Shown: one piece after another, positions 44,129-57,440 of the stretch
How positions within the stretch are numbered: position 1 is the stretch's first letter
Layout of the letters: every line of letters starts with the position of its first letter
DNA from: Arabidopsis thaliana
Lineage: Eukaryota; Streptophyta; Magnoliopsida; Brassicales; Brassicaceae
Length of the DNA: 64,000 bases
Assembly (NCBI RefSeq): GCF_000001735.4
Contig: NC_003070.9
Location: forward strand, 5,890,001 to 5,954,000
Reading direction: 5' to 3'
The notes under the pieces: generated by a model
What the model was told of the DNA's origin: nothing
What the model saw: only the letters and a program-made list of their open reading frames with translations
Databases searched by the model: none
Position numbers and translations under genes: made by a program

Positions 44129-47100
44129 ATGGGATCAGAGCCTCGGTTCGAGCCGAGGCCGGAACTGATTGACTTGCCTGTTCTTCAGAAATTCAAGCTC
44201 TACGCTACTCCCTCGGTAATCTCCTCCTCTTTTGATTTAACTCCGGTTTATGATCTGTGATTATGTGAATCTTATTGATGTTCTTTGTCTCTTTTTAAAT
44301 TAACATTTATTTGCATCAATGCGGATCTTTTTTTTCGGCAACTGATTTACCGATAATTGCGTTGACACTGTTATGGTTTATGGATTTTGATTTTGGTTCA
44401 CATGATTGCATAATAATTCATTAATCTCCGGTTTTGGATTCGAATTCTCCTTAAGATTAAGATGGTTTGGTTTGGTTTATTATTCGATGAGTCTCTTTGC
44501 TTGGCGGTTTCATATGGTTGTAGTGTAAGCCATGAATGAGAGAGCCTTAAGCCTTTAGCTTGACATAATGTAGAGTCTTTGGTTCTAAGTTTTCTATTAT
44601 TTTAGCCTGTTGCTTCATGAATTCTTGATTTTCTGATGTGAAATCACTACATTTTGACTTTTGAAGTTGGTGAATTTATTGGTTGTTGTGCAGAATTTTT
44701 ATTTGATTGGAAGAGATGAGAACAAAAGCTTTAGGAGGATTCTTAAGATTGATAGAAGGGACCAAAATGAGTTAAATTTATTTGAAGATCCTACAAGGTA
44801 TACAAAAGACGAAATGCGCGAACTTAAAAGACGGATGATTGTAGGGAACGAGGAGTCTGGTGGCTTTAAAGCAATCACAACTTGCTATGGAATCATTGGT
44901 AAAGTCTCTTTTACTACAACTGCTTGTTGTCCTTTCTCATTGTTTTGGTAAAAGTTGTGAACTCATGGAGCAATGTTGATTATTCTGGTGCAGGGTTTGT
45001 GAGATTCTTGGAGCCTTATTATATGCTGCTGATAACAAAACGAAAGAAAGTGGGTGAGATCTGTGGCCATACAGTTTATGGTATAGCAGAGAGTCAAATG
45101 ATCGCGATTCCACATCCTTCAATTCAATCAAAAGTGGCTAAGTCTGAAGCCGAGCTGAGGTATTTTATCGATAATTCTTTTAAACGGCTCGAGATGAAAA
45201 CTTTCTTGTGTAAACTTTAGTAGAACACATATCCGACATGTATTCCCCTTTCTATTATAGGTACAAGAAGCTCTTAAGCGTGGTGGATCTTAGCAAAAAC
45301 TTCTACTTCAGCTACACATATCACCTCATGTATTCCCTTCAGAAGAACATAGGCAACACTGAGAGAGGAAACCCTCATGACAACACAATGTTCGTGTGGA
45401 ACTCCTTCTTAACACGCGAGATCAGAAAGATCCTGCAGAATTCCATATGGACAGTTGCATTGATATACGGATTCTTTCAACAGGTAATAATCAAATGCAT
45501 GCCTATGTGACTGGTTTAGACTGCAGATTTTTCAAAATGTTTGGTAATCTAAAGTCTATTGATCCTCTGCTTTGTCTAGACTAAATGTTCAGTATCTGGT
45601 GAAAAATTTGTATTCACTATCATTGCTCGGCGTTCACGGCATTATGCTGGTACAAGGTACTTCTTCAGTTTGAAATCTTTATTCTTCTTTTTGAATTTTT
45701 TTTGTCTCACGGCCTACTTGGTCTCTAACATAATTGTAATATTGGAAATATCATATTTCGATACTCCCTCTGTAGATAAGGGCTAGTCTTGATATGCCTT
45801 TGAGCTTAACTCCTCCTTGTTATTTGTTAATGTGCAGATATTTAAGGCGTGGTGTAAATGATATAGGCAGGGTAGCCAATGATGTTGAGACAGAGCAGAT
45901 TGTTTCCAAAGTGGTTCCTGCGGGTCAGAAAATCCCGATAACATCAGTTGTGCAGGTTCGAGGCTCCATACCCCTATTTTGGTCACAGGAGGCATCTGTT
46001 TTCAACCCACAGCCCGAGATTATATGTAAGCACCATATGAGTTTGCAAAAGGGATCCTTAGGTTTTTCTTGCCTCATCTTGATTCTCTTGTTTTTGTCTT
46101 TTTTTGGTTCATAGTGAATAAGAAGGACGCAAATTATGAGGCTACCCAACACCACTTTCAGAATCTGAGACAGAGGTATGGGAACCGGATAATAATTCTC
46201 AACCTCCTAAAGGTAGGCTCTCTCATTTTCTAGGAAAAGTCAAATTCTTATGCCCGTTCTTGGATTATTGAAAGATTGAGTGTATCGTTGCTATTTTGTG
46301 TTGTCAGACTGTGACAGGTGAGAAAAAGCACCGAGAAACCATCTTAAGGGGAGAGTTTGCAAAGACAATCCGATTTATTAACAAAGGCATGGACAGGGAG
46401 CATCGTTTAAAGGCAATCCATTTTGATCTAAGCAAACACTACAAAAAGTACTGCATTTATGCACCTTACTGGTTTGTAATAAGTCTGATCTCCGAGAATT
46501 TCTAACCATTTTTCCTTCAATTTGGCAGAGGAGCTGATGGTGCATTCAACCACTTGTGTATCTTTTCAAGGAAATCATTGGAACTAACTGACCTGTTTTA
46601 CTGTAAAGCTCCTTCAGGTGTAGGAGCTGAAGAAGTAATTTATGATTCATTTTTCAAGTAAGTTTCGTATGCTATGTCTAATGCAAATGCAGTCTTCGTG
46701 TAACAGCTCTAATCCATAATTTTGATTGTATTGCACGTTTCTTACTGAGTGCTAATATTAATGCTACCATGCTCCAGTAACCCTATTCCAAGTCAAGATG
46801 AAGAGGCAAGTAGTCCAGAAAAAGAAGATATGAAGGCGGATATATTTCTGCTTCAAAATGGGGTCTTGAGGACAAACTGCATAGACTGTTTAGATCGCAC
46901 TAATTTTGCGCAGTACGCCCACGGATTGGTTTCTCTCGGGCATCAGCTGCGTACATTAGGTATCTCAGGACCTCCTGTCGTCGATCTTAATAATCCTCTG
47001 GCAATAGAACTGATGGACGCTTACCAAAAGATGGGTAATACACTTGCGATGCAGTATGGTGGCTCGGAAGCACACAGCAAGGTGAGTCATTGATTACCAA

Positions 47101-48391
47101 CACATTTTTTTCGTACGAAAGGCTGTTGATGGATCTTTGAACTATGTGTATCAACTTTAGAAAGTTTATGGTATACAGATGTTCTGTGATCTGAGAGGTA
47201 ATTGGAATATGGTGATGAGGCAGCGTGATATCTTCACAGCTGTACGTCGTTACTACAGTAACGCGTATCAGGACAGTGATAAGCAAAACGCCATCAATGT
47301 GTAAGCTCCATTTTAGAAACTTTTTGTCTTGTTTTTTCGTCTTTACATTTGCTACGTGTTTGCTTAGTGTAAAGTTGATTGTTGACAGGTTCTTGGGTCA
47401 TTTCCGGCCTCGACTGGGGAGGCCAGCGCTATGGGAGTTGGATTCTGACCAGCACAACATCGGAAGATCTGGTTCTAACTTAGATATCGAAAATATGAGG
47501 TACACTACTTTTGTTGAAAAATTGGCTAAACCAGAAATTAGTCATGTAACTGAATTAATATATGGTTCAATACACTGATATGAATTGCAGGCCACTAATT
47601 AGAAGATCATTTTCCGATAACATTATTATGGACTGTGATTTGAATCTGGAGGAGCTGGTACGCGAAAATTCTCAGCCTACATATGAAGGGTTAAACGGGG
47701 GTGTCTCAGGAACCAATTTAGAATTTCCATTCTATGAAACTGAACCAGCTTCTCTAAGGTATGAATCAGAGTCTCATTAACTTGTTGCAAGCATTCATTA
47801 ACATACTTTGTCTGATTTTTCATCCTCTTTCTTTGATCACATCTTCAGCTTCCTCTCGGTTATGCGCAATGAAGAGCTTATGAGAGAAACAGGGTCAGGG
47901 CAGATGTTTCAAGGCAGTTCCTCTAATTCTGATTCCCACAGGCCCAATGATATACCTGGTTTTTCACACTCATACGTAACTAAGTTCACGCCGGCAGAAG
48001 ACATATTTGAACGTGGCAGGTAAAAACACTCATCCGTATAGCATTCTGATACATTTACAATATTCAGACATGAAACTTCCTTCTAAGTAAGCCTTGTAAT
48101 GTTCTAAATGTTTCCTGCAGCTCAAAGTCTGTTTCGTCAGATAACTTGTTCACCGACCGGGATGAATCCGTCACTTCTTTAACTAATACGAACTCCAGTT
48201 TTGAGGTAAATCTCCTTCATCCACATATCATTCTTGTTGAAGTTAACGATTTTTCTTCCAAAGCAAACAAAGACACTGACTTGTTTGGTGTTTCCCATTA
48301 TTTACAGTTTCCTATAATGGGTGGTTCCGATTTACTACCTGGTTTCTCAAATGCTTTCGCTCGGTGGGTATTCTCCGCAAGAGCATGGTAA
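44129..48391 (+). CDS. SAC5: SAC-domain phosphoinositide phosphatase SAC5
   Basis: Sixteen coding exons, from 44129-44215 to 48308-48391, all in frame with GT-AG ends, give 785 residues. The N-terminal SAC region (FYLIGRDENKSFRRILKIDR, then ITTCYGIIGFVRFLEPYYML) is followed by the catalytic CX5R loop C472-IDCLD-R478-T in RTNCIDCLDRTN. Downstream is the conserved MGNTLAMQYGGSEAH block and GRPALWELDSD, typical of plant clade-I SAC proteins related to yeast Fig4. The tail is Ser-rich and ends FSNAFARWVFSARAW. Clade I (SAC1-5) hydrolyses PI(3,5)P2, and SAC2-5 act at the tonoplast and on vacuole shape. ATG 44129 is chosen as the first AUG of a frame open from 44051. Two in-frame acceptors 18 bases apart occur before exon 11. 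Confidence 0.94.
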
Positions 48392-50524
48392 AGAGGGTCT
48401 GGAGAAAGAAATGAGCCTTGCACAGGAAGGTAACGGTGGTTACTTGGCAGGTACGGCAGGGTTGAACAGAGTCGTAATAACAGGAAAAGCACAGAATAAC
48501 AGTTACATCTTGTAAATATCCGACTCATACCTTTGTAAAGATCCACGTTTCTTGTTTTCTTTTTTTTTTCTTTCTTTCTTTCTATTCTTAGCAAAATAGA
48601 TTTCATTCTTGTTTTTTCACCACCACCCACAAAGTTTGATTCTGTTTTTCTGTTTTTGGTATATATAGAGGGTTTGGTTTGTTTGTTTTTCCATTTTTTT
48701 CGTAATTTATTAACCGCCAATTCATGCGCGGCAATAAATTGTGTTATTAGACCTTTGAATCCATTGTGTTGAAAAGTTACCAACAAACTAAAACATAGCA
48801 TCCTGATAGAATTATTGCCAAAAGGTTTCTTTAAAGGTTAGAGAGGCCTGCGTTTCGAGACCGGCTAATTTCTAAGAAATCTGGCCCCAAAAATATTTAT
48901 CTTTTTGCACCCGAAAACACTTTATGTTAGACGACAGGAGCCTCTGTAGTATACCACCTAAGGCTTTCTTGACACGTCGTGTAATGGGCTGACTTCAGCA
49001 ACACACCTTCCTATATAGAGTACTTAAAAATGTGGACAAAAGAAAAAGTGTAACAAGATTAGGATTTTTTTAGATGCTTCATGTTTCAAACTCTTTTCAT
49101 TAAACAAAATCTTTTTAATTGGCTGGTTAAACCAAGGAAAAGGTGTAACGCACTCTTGAAGAACAAGAACATCCCAACTGGCTAATTTGCTCTTGCAACT
49201 AACTTATTTGTTCAGAATATTTTTATTTAATTCTTCTCATTAAATAATTTGATTTTGTTGGCTGTTGGCTGGCAATTGTTCGCCCACCAAAACCAAAAGC
49301 TGTCGGATATTTCTGAGATTAATAAAAAAAAATATACAGCTCTTTTCTTCAATGTTTCAGAATTCAATTCGATGAGGTTAGATTAACAATAAAAGTTCAA
49401 TCAACTGAGTTAGTATGTTATACACTACATTGTCTACGAGAACCAGGGGTTCTGTCTACAGTTCAGAATATACCAAACGAGTTCTTGATTACAAAATTGT
49501 AGCATCACAATGTCAACATTTATATATTAGTATTTTTAAAACGTATTATATTTTCGAAGAAATATTTTAGTGTAGTACATTGAACCGATCACAGAGTCAA
49601 ATGCACATAAGCAGGGTATTGTTTACGTGCGATAAACAGGTTTATATCTGGATTCTTTTTATACATATATATATATAAATCATCACACAGATTACTACTA
49701 CTAATTAATCAACATTAATCACTATCACTAAGGTATTTAACTAATGATGATCGACGACTATTTTGTTGTTTGATTTCTCTTAGGCTAAACTATTGATAAA
49801 AACAAGTTTGGATCACTTTATAAAGGTTTTCTATACTTCTTTTACCAATTAGCTTATCTCCCACAATGTGCAGTTCGATCAAAGACAGATGCTTTTGTTT
49901 TATGACTTCAATTGTCGAATTAGTTTTTATTCAAGAAAGTATAAATTTAAATACGTACATATTAAAATATATGGACCGCTTGTGTTCAAAAAAACATATA
50001 TATAATAACTAAACTACAAGATTTTGTGTGTAATAATTAAAAAGCTAAATTACTATACACCCTATTCTTTCGGCCAAAACCGTAACTTTAAGCGCGACAC
50101 TAAATATAATTATCATGGAGATCTTATCTCAATCATGATGTAATCTTTATCTAAAAATCATCGATCACCCTTGCTTGGTCCGATTCATTGCACAACAAGA
50201 CACAAGAGTAGATTGTCCAGCCCACATACACACGTATGCACATATCAACATGCATCCACACACACTTACACATAATATATAATATAGATTATTAAATAAA
50301 ATTTAGAGCAAGGGGACACCAGTTTTACAGATTTTGTAGCCTCCTTTATCTTTCTTAGCTGTTCTCTTTCTCTCCCTGTCCCTCAATATAAATACAAAGA
50401 ACCCAATACTTCCTTCTTACGTACCAAGAAAGTTAGTTTCTCAATTCCTGATAAAACATACACAAAACAATAATCTTAATTTCAAGAAACTACTACTATT
50501 GCTAAAAATCAGAGACTTTCGCTA
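48392..50524. other. Intergenic: SAC5 3' flank and SAUR promoter
   Basis: The first 400 bases are likely SAC5 3' UTR (a ctttctttcttt tract near 48562). The remainder is AT rich, with ta repeats near 49661-49676. The last 120 bases look like the SAUR leader, with a TATA-type sequence (tataaata) at 50387-50394. No gene was seen on either strand; the long reverse frame at 48298-48801 overlaps SAC5 and has no coding signal. Confidence 0.45.
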
Positions 50525-50920
50525 ATGGCTATATTCGGTAAACTGACAAAGCTCAAGTCTGCCATAAAGAAATGGCCTTCCTTGACCAAGAACCACCATT
50601 CAACCATGTGTACCGCCTCTACCGCCGTATCTGAGGTCTCAAAGTGCGAGGATCTCCATGTGGTTTACGTCGGAAAGTCACGAAGACCTTACATGCTTAG
50701 TTCCCACGTCATCGCTCATCCGCTTTTCCAAGAACTACTTGACCGGTCGTCTAGATTTATCGAAGAACGTCACGACCAAGAGACCGTCTTAGTAGCTTGC
50801 GAAGTCGTATTGTTCGAGCACTTGTTATGGATGCTCAAAAACAGTTCCTCTGATCACGGCGATGAGGATGATCGCGAAAGAGGATCCGTCGAGGAGTTGG
50901 CTGAGTTCTATACTTATTGA
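50525..50920 (+). CDS. SAUR77: SAUR-family auxin-responsive protein (SAUR76-78 clade)
   Basis: An intronless 131-residue gene, typical for SAURs. A basic N-terminus (MAIFGKLTKLKSAIKKW) precedes the SAUR core: LHVVYVGKSRRPYMLSSHVI, AHPLFQELLDRS and VACEVVLFEHLLWML. It ends with an acidic tail (DHGDEDDRERGSVEELAEF). The unusual VGKSRRPYML in place of the usual VGExxxRFVVP places it with the SAUR76-78 group, which is reported to interact with ethylene receptors and promote leaf growth. SAURs in general inhibit PP2C-D phosphatases to activate plasma-membrane H+-ATPases. Symbol assignment is from recognition of the locus order. A TATA box (50387-50394) lies about 130 bases upstream. Confidence 0.88.
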   Translation: MAIFGKLTKLKSAIKKWPSLTKNHHSTMCTASTAVSEVSKCEDLHVVYVGKSRRPYMLSSHVIAHPLFQELLDRSSRFIEERHDQETVLVACEVVLFEHLLWMLKNSSSDHGDEDDRERGSVEELAEFYTY

Positions 50921-52390
50921 CGGCGCGATACATATCCATATATACTTTTATTTCGTTAATTTTGGAATTTGATTCGACATGATCCAATAATGCGGTCATG
51001 CACAGACCATTTTCTTTGCTTTTGTTTTTCTCCCGAGCAAATTTTTAGAGTTAACTAGTAATCTTTAACTAATATTATAATTATGTCGGTCGAAAGAGGG
51101 TAGTAGTATCTTGCCCCAAATGATGATAAATTGTAACATATGCTAAAATTGTTTTTTATGATTAGCTCCATTTGATATACATGTACTCTACAGTAGTACG
51201 TAGTTATGAGATTTTCGAAAGAATAAAAGTGGCCGCCACATGATGATGCGCAGGGCTACCCAATTGCACGGACGGTTGTCCTACTTGCCTTTCTAGTGGC
51301 ATCAAGCTGTCACGGAAACAAATATTTAAGTATAAATTACTAACTACGTCTATAAGTGTATCCAAGTTGTAATGTGAAGTGAAATTAGGTATAAACTTCT
51401 TGGAGTAATTAATTAAACATGACTACGATGTGAGTATGTATGGCTCGTAATCATAATGGTGGTTTTTAATAAAATAATAAAATATAGGATGCTCATTAAC
51501 TCGACCAGCATAATTATTTATGTAGTTCTTAATATCTCATGTCAAGCTATAGCCTATATGTAGATAATGGGATATCTTTGCCTGAATATAAACAAAGAAT
51601 TATGTATTTCAACGTTGAAAAAAAATTCGTATTAATTGAATCTGTATAAAAAAATGGACACTTTGTGGATTTACTATTGGGGAATATATTGGAGAACTTG
51701 GGCCAAATAGGCCCATTTAATAAGATTGGTCTCGCAAAACGGCATCGTGGCGTAGAAACAGTGACGTGCAGCTTGGTGGTCTTCAAGTTTGACTGTTAAT
51801 CGGTAAACAGAGGCTGATTGTGCGACGGTGACGGCAAATCCAGTGAGTGAGTTCCTATCATCTTTGCTTCGTTTAGTGGAAACTCTAAAACTTTAGAATA
51901 GTTTTAGTTAGTCTTTAGCATTTGGCTTGTTCTAATTATCAGATCTTCTTGTTCTGAGATTTTTCTTTCCTGTGCATTTCGGAGCAGAATATGAATTCAT
52001 ATGGCAACCTTTTTATTAGCGTCTGTGATATATGTCGGGTTTTTCTGAAGGATTTGGGGACAATTTGTTTTTTCACCAGCTGCATTTGTGATTACCTTGA
52101 TCGATTTTTGGCTGACAAGGTGTTTGTTGAAAAGCTTCAAAGGGTAATAATAGTCTTTAGTCACTAGCGTATGGTTTCTGTTTAGGATGCGTCAACTTCT
52201 GATATAGCTAACCTTGCAAAGACATTACTTTTTATACGTTTTCTGGAGTCTGGTTCTGATCATTGAGGTTTTGTGTGTGTGTCATTTAGTGTTTACCATT
52301 GAAAAATTGGAGCTTTAATTCCTAACAGTCATTTTTATATATCTTAGACAAGCTTTCTTTGTTTTCATCTGGGAAAGCAGCTACAGAGAC
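50921..52390. other. Intergenic: SAUR 3' flank and 5' region of the CIA30-like gene
   Basis: The SAUR 3' UTR is followed by AT-rich DNA. From about 51750 the composition changes to a leader-like segment (gtgcgacggtgacgg), with a donor-like cagtgagtgag near 51841-51850, suggesting that the CIA30-like transcript begins here with a 5' UTR intron. No separate gene was found. Confidence 0.45.
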
Positions 52391-54272
52391 ATGTCAAGGT
52401 TTCGATCGTTGTTGCAAGCCTCAGTAAATGCGACAAAGAAGGGTATTCGCCTGCCACTTTTCCGTCAATTATCATGTGTCGTACTTGATTCTTTGATCTT
52501 TTGATTTTTTTTTTGGTTTGTGTGTTGATGTTTCGTTTTATTTTGTGCTTGTGCTTATACTTATTAGACAGTGACTGATTGCAAGTGATGTTTGAGGAAA
52601 CAATAACGTTGCTTCTATGTTCCAATGCTTACAAACTTTTGGGATCACATATATATTTCTATACTAGCCTTTATGCTTTTGAATGCAGCAAAGATTTGCT
52701 AGTTTCTGACTTATCTTCACCCTGTAAACTGTTAGCTCTTACATGGAACGTTGAAGAATGGGTGCCACCTGCAGAGAAGCATATATTTAAGTTCCACTCT
52801 AAAGAAGACTTAAAGAAATGGCATCTCTATTCCGACTCTGAATATGGAGGTACTTATGCTGACAGGTTTAAGCATCTGCTCCGTAAAGAGTATCTGATAT
52901 TGTTTCTGTTGTCATTATCCCTTTCATTTCCATGCCTCGGTGATCCATATGAACAACTATAGACAAAATAAGATTTCTGAAGATCGGCATTGCACAGATT
53001 TACATTGATATGTAAACAATATGCTATGCATTTTAATATTTATCTTGTGGCAACCTGTTTGAAGTTTGATACTTATTTGACAGGATTATCTTCGGCTTCC
53101 TTGGAGATCCCAGATAAAGGAGATGGATCAGATTGCACTGGTTAGCAACTTTGTAATTTCTTCTGTGATCTATCATCGGCCCTCCAGCATGTCTTGTTGT
53201 CATGAAGTTCATCAATAAAACAATATGAGATTTCTTCTATGTCATCATTTCTTAATTTCTCGTTGACTCGTTGTGCTTCTACACTGCTCCACTTAGTGAT
53301 GTTTTTTCATCCAAATATCTTTTATAGGAGTTTTTTCGGGGAACCTATCTGTAGACCTTAGCGAAGGATCAAAATGGAACATCAGTCGAAGTGGTTTCTG
53401 TGGAATGCGCTCAAAAAAGGTGAACAACACAGAGCTTTCATTTATCTTACTAACCATTCTTATTCAAAACATATTTTCTGCATGTCAGTCTTTGTTTGAA
53501 GAAAAGAAGGAAAATGGGTTACTATATCTTAGTCCTGGTTTTGTAAACGAGAGACTTTTTGAGTCAGCTTACTATTGCAACTAATTCTAGCATCCTCTGC
53601 TTTTCTAGTTTGATGGCTTCATTGATCTCGATGGGTATGATGCAATAGCCCTGAGGATCAGAGGAGATGGAAGATGTTATATCTCTACTGTAAGTTTTAT
53701 GTTGATACGCACTTTTCCCTAACTCCAGTTGAAAAAACAAATGTTGTAGGAGCAAATACTAAACCTTGATTTTGATTCAGATCTACACCGAAAACTGGGT
53801 GAACTCACCGGGACAGTCAGAAGATAACTCGTGGCAAGCTTTTGTTTTTGCTCCAAAGGACAGTTGGTATACTGCTAAGGCAAGTCCTACTACTTCTATA
53901 GATGTTACCAACAAAAAGCTTAGAGCATTATACACATCCTTTTTTGTTTTTTAACTCTCTTTAGACAAAACCTTCGGCTTTAGATGAAAACATAACCAAA
54001 AAGACAGATCTCCATTATGAATCAACTTGAATATTTCACTTGTCGTCTAAGGCCTATTAATAACCTGATGTTGAATATATCAGATTCCTCTAGCTCGATA
54101 CTTGCCAACATGGAGAGGAAATGTTATAGATGTGGAAATGGAGATGAATCCAGGTCGTGTTCTAGGTATGTCACTGTCCGTAAACGCAGAAGGTGGTGCA
54201 GTTGGAGCTAAATCAGGAGCAGGTGATTTCCGAGTAGAAATTGACTGGATCAAAGCCTTGAGATTGCCGTAA
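52391..54272 (+). CDS. CIA30-family protein (complex I intermediate-associated protein 30 homolog)
   Basis: Seven exons (52391-52442, 52736-52849, 53084-53140, 53328-53419, 53609-53689, 53781-53879, 54084-54272) give 227 residues. The start [17 protein letters not shown] is a basic, Ser/Arg-type N-terminus that could target mitochondria. The CIA30/NDUFAF1 galactose-binding-like domain follows: [69 protein letters not shown] and [11 protein letters not shown]. The animal homolog is an assembly factor for respiratory complex I. The sixth intron has a GC donor (AAG/GCAAGT, 53880-54083). Exon 2 starts at a TTAG acceptor at 52735; an upstream acceptor (52688) would bring an in-frame stop. It corresponds to the At1g17350-type gene. 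Confidence 0.92.
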
Positions 54273-57200
54273 ATGTTGAACAATATAGCAATGTATGATT
54301 GTTTTTGTTGTTCTTGGTTTTAGCTTGTAAAAAACAAGGCCTGAGGAGTTGATGATACTTGATGGCTAAAAAATCGTTGCATTGTCTTTTCACTTTGAGG
54401 CACGTTTTTACCATGTCATAAAATAAAAAATCAAAAGGTATTATTAATCTTTTGTTTTTAGCCTATCCTTATTGGTCAACAAGTTTATTATAAGTAGTTA
54501 ATAATGTAATGGTCGTGATTGAATAAGGGAGAGTACGGTAGTAGTACTAAATTGGTGGAACGAATACATTAATAAAATTGTATAACGTGTTTCCATTATG
54601 AACTTGCAAAATAAAATGCAAACTGAATAAGGATCAATTACTTATTAGCTTTCAGCTTATTTATTGAAATAATAACTTAAAATATCAAAATGTAATCAAA
54701 GAAAAGTCAATATTTTGCAGGTTTCGACTATAATTTGTAAAAATCATGCTCTGTTTTTACATTATAGTATAAAGAATTTTATGTCGTACATTGGTTAGGT
54801 ACCTATACTTGAACCCAAATGGCCCTATAATATTCTCTTGGTGTTCTCTTCTCTTTGATCTCTTTGGAGTCCAACCAAACGAGAGACACACACGTGTATT
54901 CACCGACTCGTCAGATGGTGGGACAACTGTTTTTTTCTTACTGTTCCAATCTGCACCGTTGGATCTACTCATTGGGGTTTTATTTTTGCCTTTTTGTTCT
55001 GTACAGAGTCGCTTGATGATGCGGTTGTTTCAGTGGATAGCTGGACCCAACTAAACCACCCCTGCTTTGGTTTGTGGGTTCCATGGTGAAGAAAAGAAAA
55101 GCTGCATACTTTTGCTTTGTTTGGTACATCTAAACCAATCTAATTTCCTCTTCCGGTTCCTCAAGGGAAAAGATTTCATGCATTTGAGAACCATCCTGTT
55201 CTCGCATGTGGATTAGTAGTGTTTGGTTTATACACTAACCGGTTTGCCATTTTTATACATGTATAATATTTAGTTAATCAATTGATTTTGATTGTGATCA
55301 ATCAATCATTCGTCAAAGTTATATAAAATATCAATATACTATTAATGTTAGTATGGAGGAAGATTAATAAAGAGAGATTAATAATTGAGGAAAAGACACA
55401 TGGGACAAAAGGAAGATGTGAAAGAGAATGAGAAGAACATGTCGCATGTGCTTAAGCTTACGTCATACCGACAATCTAGAAGCAGCTTCTTCTTCACTTT
55501 TAGGTCTCTTTTGTTGTAGGAAATAAATAGATTTTATTTTTCAAAGTTGTTTTTGTCTTTCTTAATTAGTTGCTTCAAACTACTTCATGAATAAGGGGTT
55601 TAATGTAGGGTTTGGCCATTTATGACTTTTAGACTTTTGTCACATTTGATTCAATGTTGATGTAGCATATTTATTTGAAAACATAGACACCAATTTGGGA
55701 AATGAAAACGATATTTAGATATATCTTTGATAATGTGACGAATTCAATAGCTTTTTTTTTTTCTTTTGTTAAAGTGAAGAATAGTATTACGCGTTCACAT
55801 CACGTGTTGTCGTTAATAATTATTCCATGAAGATTCATATCAGATATTAGAAAATCATATGCACATTATACTGTACGATTTCTAGAAAAATATATGTTAT
55901 TAGAATTCATTTTCTTATGGTAAAAAGAAGACTTTATATTCTTACAGATACGATCGTTTGATAAATCTTGAAGATTTTACATGTTTTCATGTTGTTGAGA
56001 GAATGGATTTTTTCGGAAAATTTTCCATACATTGAAAAAGAAATATGGCAAAGAAGTGGATAAAAACTAAGAAAATTTTGGACTCATTTAAGGGTTGCCA
56101 CACAAAATAGAGAAAATATATTTTCAATTTGATCAGAAGAAACAAAAAAAAAAGATATGAGGTTGACAAAATTAAACAAAAATAAATATAAATGCGACTT
56201 TCGATTCGTTGTCTTTCTCAAATTTATTTGTTTCCCAAAAAAAAAGTATTACCGTTAAGAATTCGATCATTGGATGTTTCCATGTTTGGTCCACATAGTG
56301 TAGAGCCTTGACCACATCTCTCCAACTAAGTTTGGCTATTACAAGATTGCCCCCGTTGCTAATAAACCACATCTTATACCAAAATCATTAACCAGACTAC
56401 AAATACAATCGAATCTCTAGCATTGTTTTTATGTATTGCTTACTTTTGAACTATATAAAATCGAATTAATTTATCATAATTGGAGACAAAATGGTCCAAA
56501 CCGGTTGTCATTGTATTGGTAAACCCGGTTTACTCGGAGGGTAATTTGGTAAAGTAAAAAAGGATGGTATCTTCGTCTTGACTTCTACGACTCTGCGTCA
56601 TTTCGTATTTTTCCCATTACAGACTGTTACGCGAAGGCAAGATAAAAAGGTGAAAGGTGTCCCAAGCAAGCTTTCTCTTCTTTCTCCACACATTATAAAT
56701 CTACAGTATCTTACATAAAGAGACTGTGTGTTGATAGAGAGAAAGAGCAGAGAAGAGATAAAGCAAGCTTCTTCTTCCATTTGGGAGAATATTTCATTTT
56801 TCAGCAAAAACCATTGTAGACTCTGTAGTAACGACAACAAGTATTCAGACACTGTTTGGGTTTCTTAGATTTTTCTGTTCAACATCCATATATCTGATCA
56901 GAACTCAAGTTTACTAAATTTTGGAGAGTGATCGGAAGAAATCGAATTCTGTTCAATGCTGGATCGGTTATGTCGTAAGTTCGTCGACTTTGATTCTTTA
57001 GCAGCTCAAGTTTCTTGCTTTTGATTGTTTTTTATCATCGGATTCTGCAATTTAGCATAATCAGCGTGTTCTAGAGATGGATTTTGCCTAATTTTTAGTA
57101 TCAGAATTTTTGGGGTTTCTGTTTTCTGGGGATGTGTCAAGTTGGGATTTTTTGGAATTTGTCTTTTTGGGTTTTTAGTTTTGGGGTCAGATCTGGGAAG

Positions 57201-57440
57201 CATCGGTTTTGATTCTTATAGTTAATGGAGCTGCATTTTCATCTGTAGTTGTTGAATTGATTTCTGTTTCGTAATTTTGGGTAAAGGTTTTATTTTTACA
57301 TTTAATTTGCGTACTAGTCTTATGAGATTGACCAGGTTTGTTGATTAACCACTCAATTTTACTCTTTTGTGGTTTCCTCAGGTTCTTATGAATGATTCAC
57401 ATTTTGGTCTAAGAAAGAGGCTTTGACTTGTGTCATAAAT
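54273..57440. other. Large intergenic region and leader of the CIP7-like gene
   Basis: From 54273 to about 56630 the DNA is AT rich with no supportable gene; an open frame at 54791-55054 shows no domain and no coding bias I trust. From about 56640 leader-like sequence begins, with probable non-coding exon(s) and a leader intron before the ATG at 57441. A TATA-type tract was not clearly placed. Confidence 0.4.

Noticed and set aside
48298-48801. Reverse-strand 167-codon frame at the SAC5 3' end
   Set aside because: It is low-complexity Lys/Arg-rich translation of T-rich 3' UTR and overlaps the SAC5 stop.
54791-55054. 87-codon plus-strand frame in the large intergenic region
   Set aside because: It has no domain, no promoter I could place and no coding pattern.
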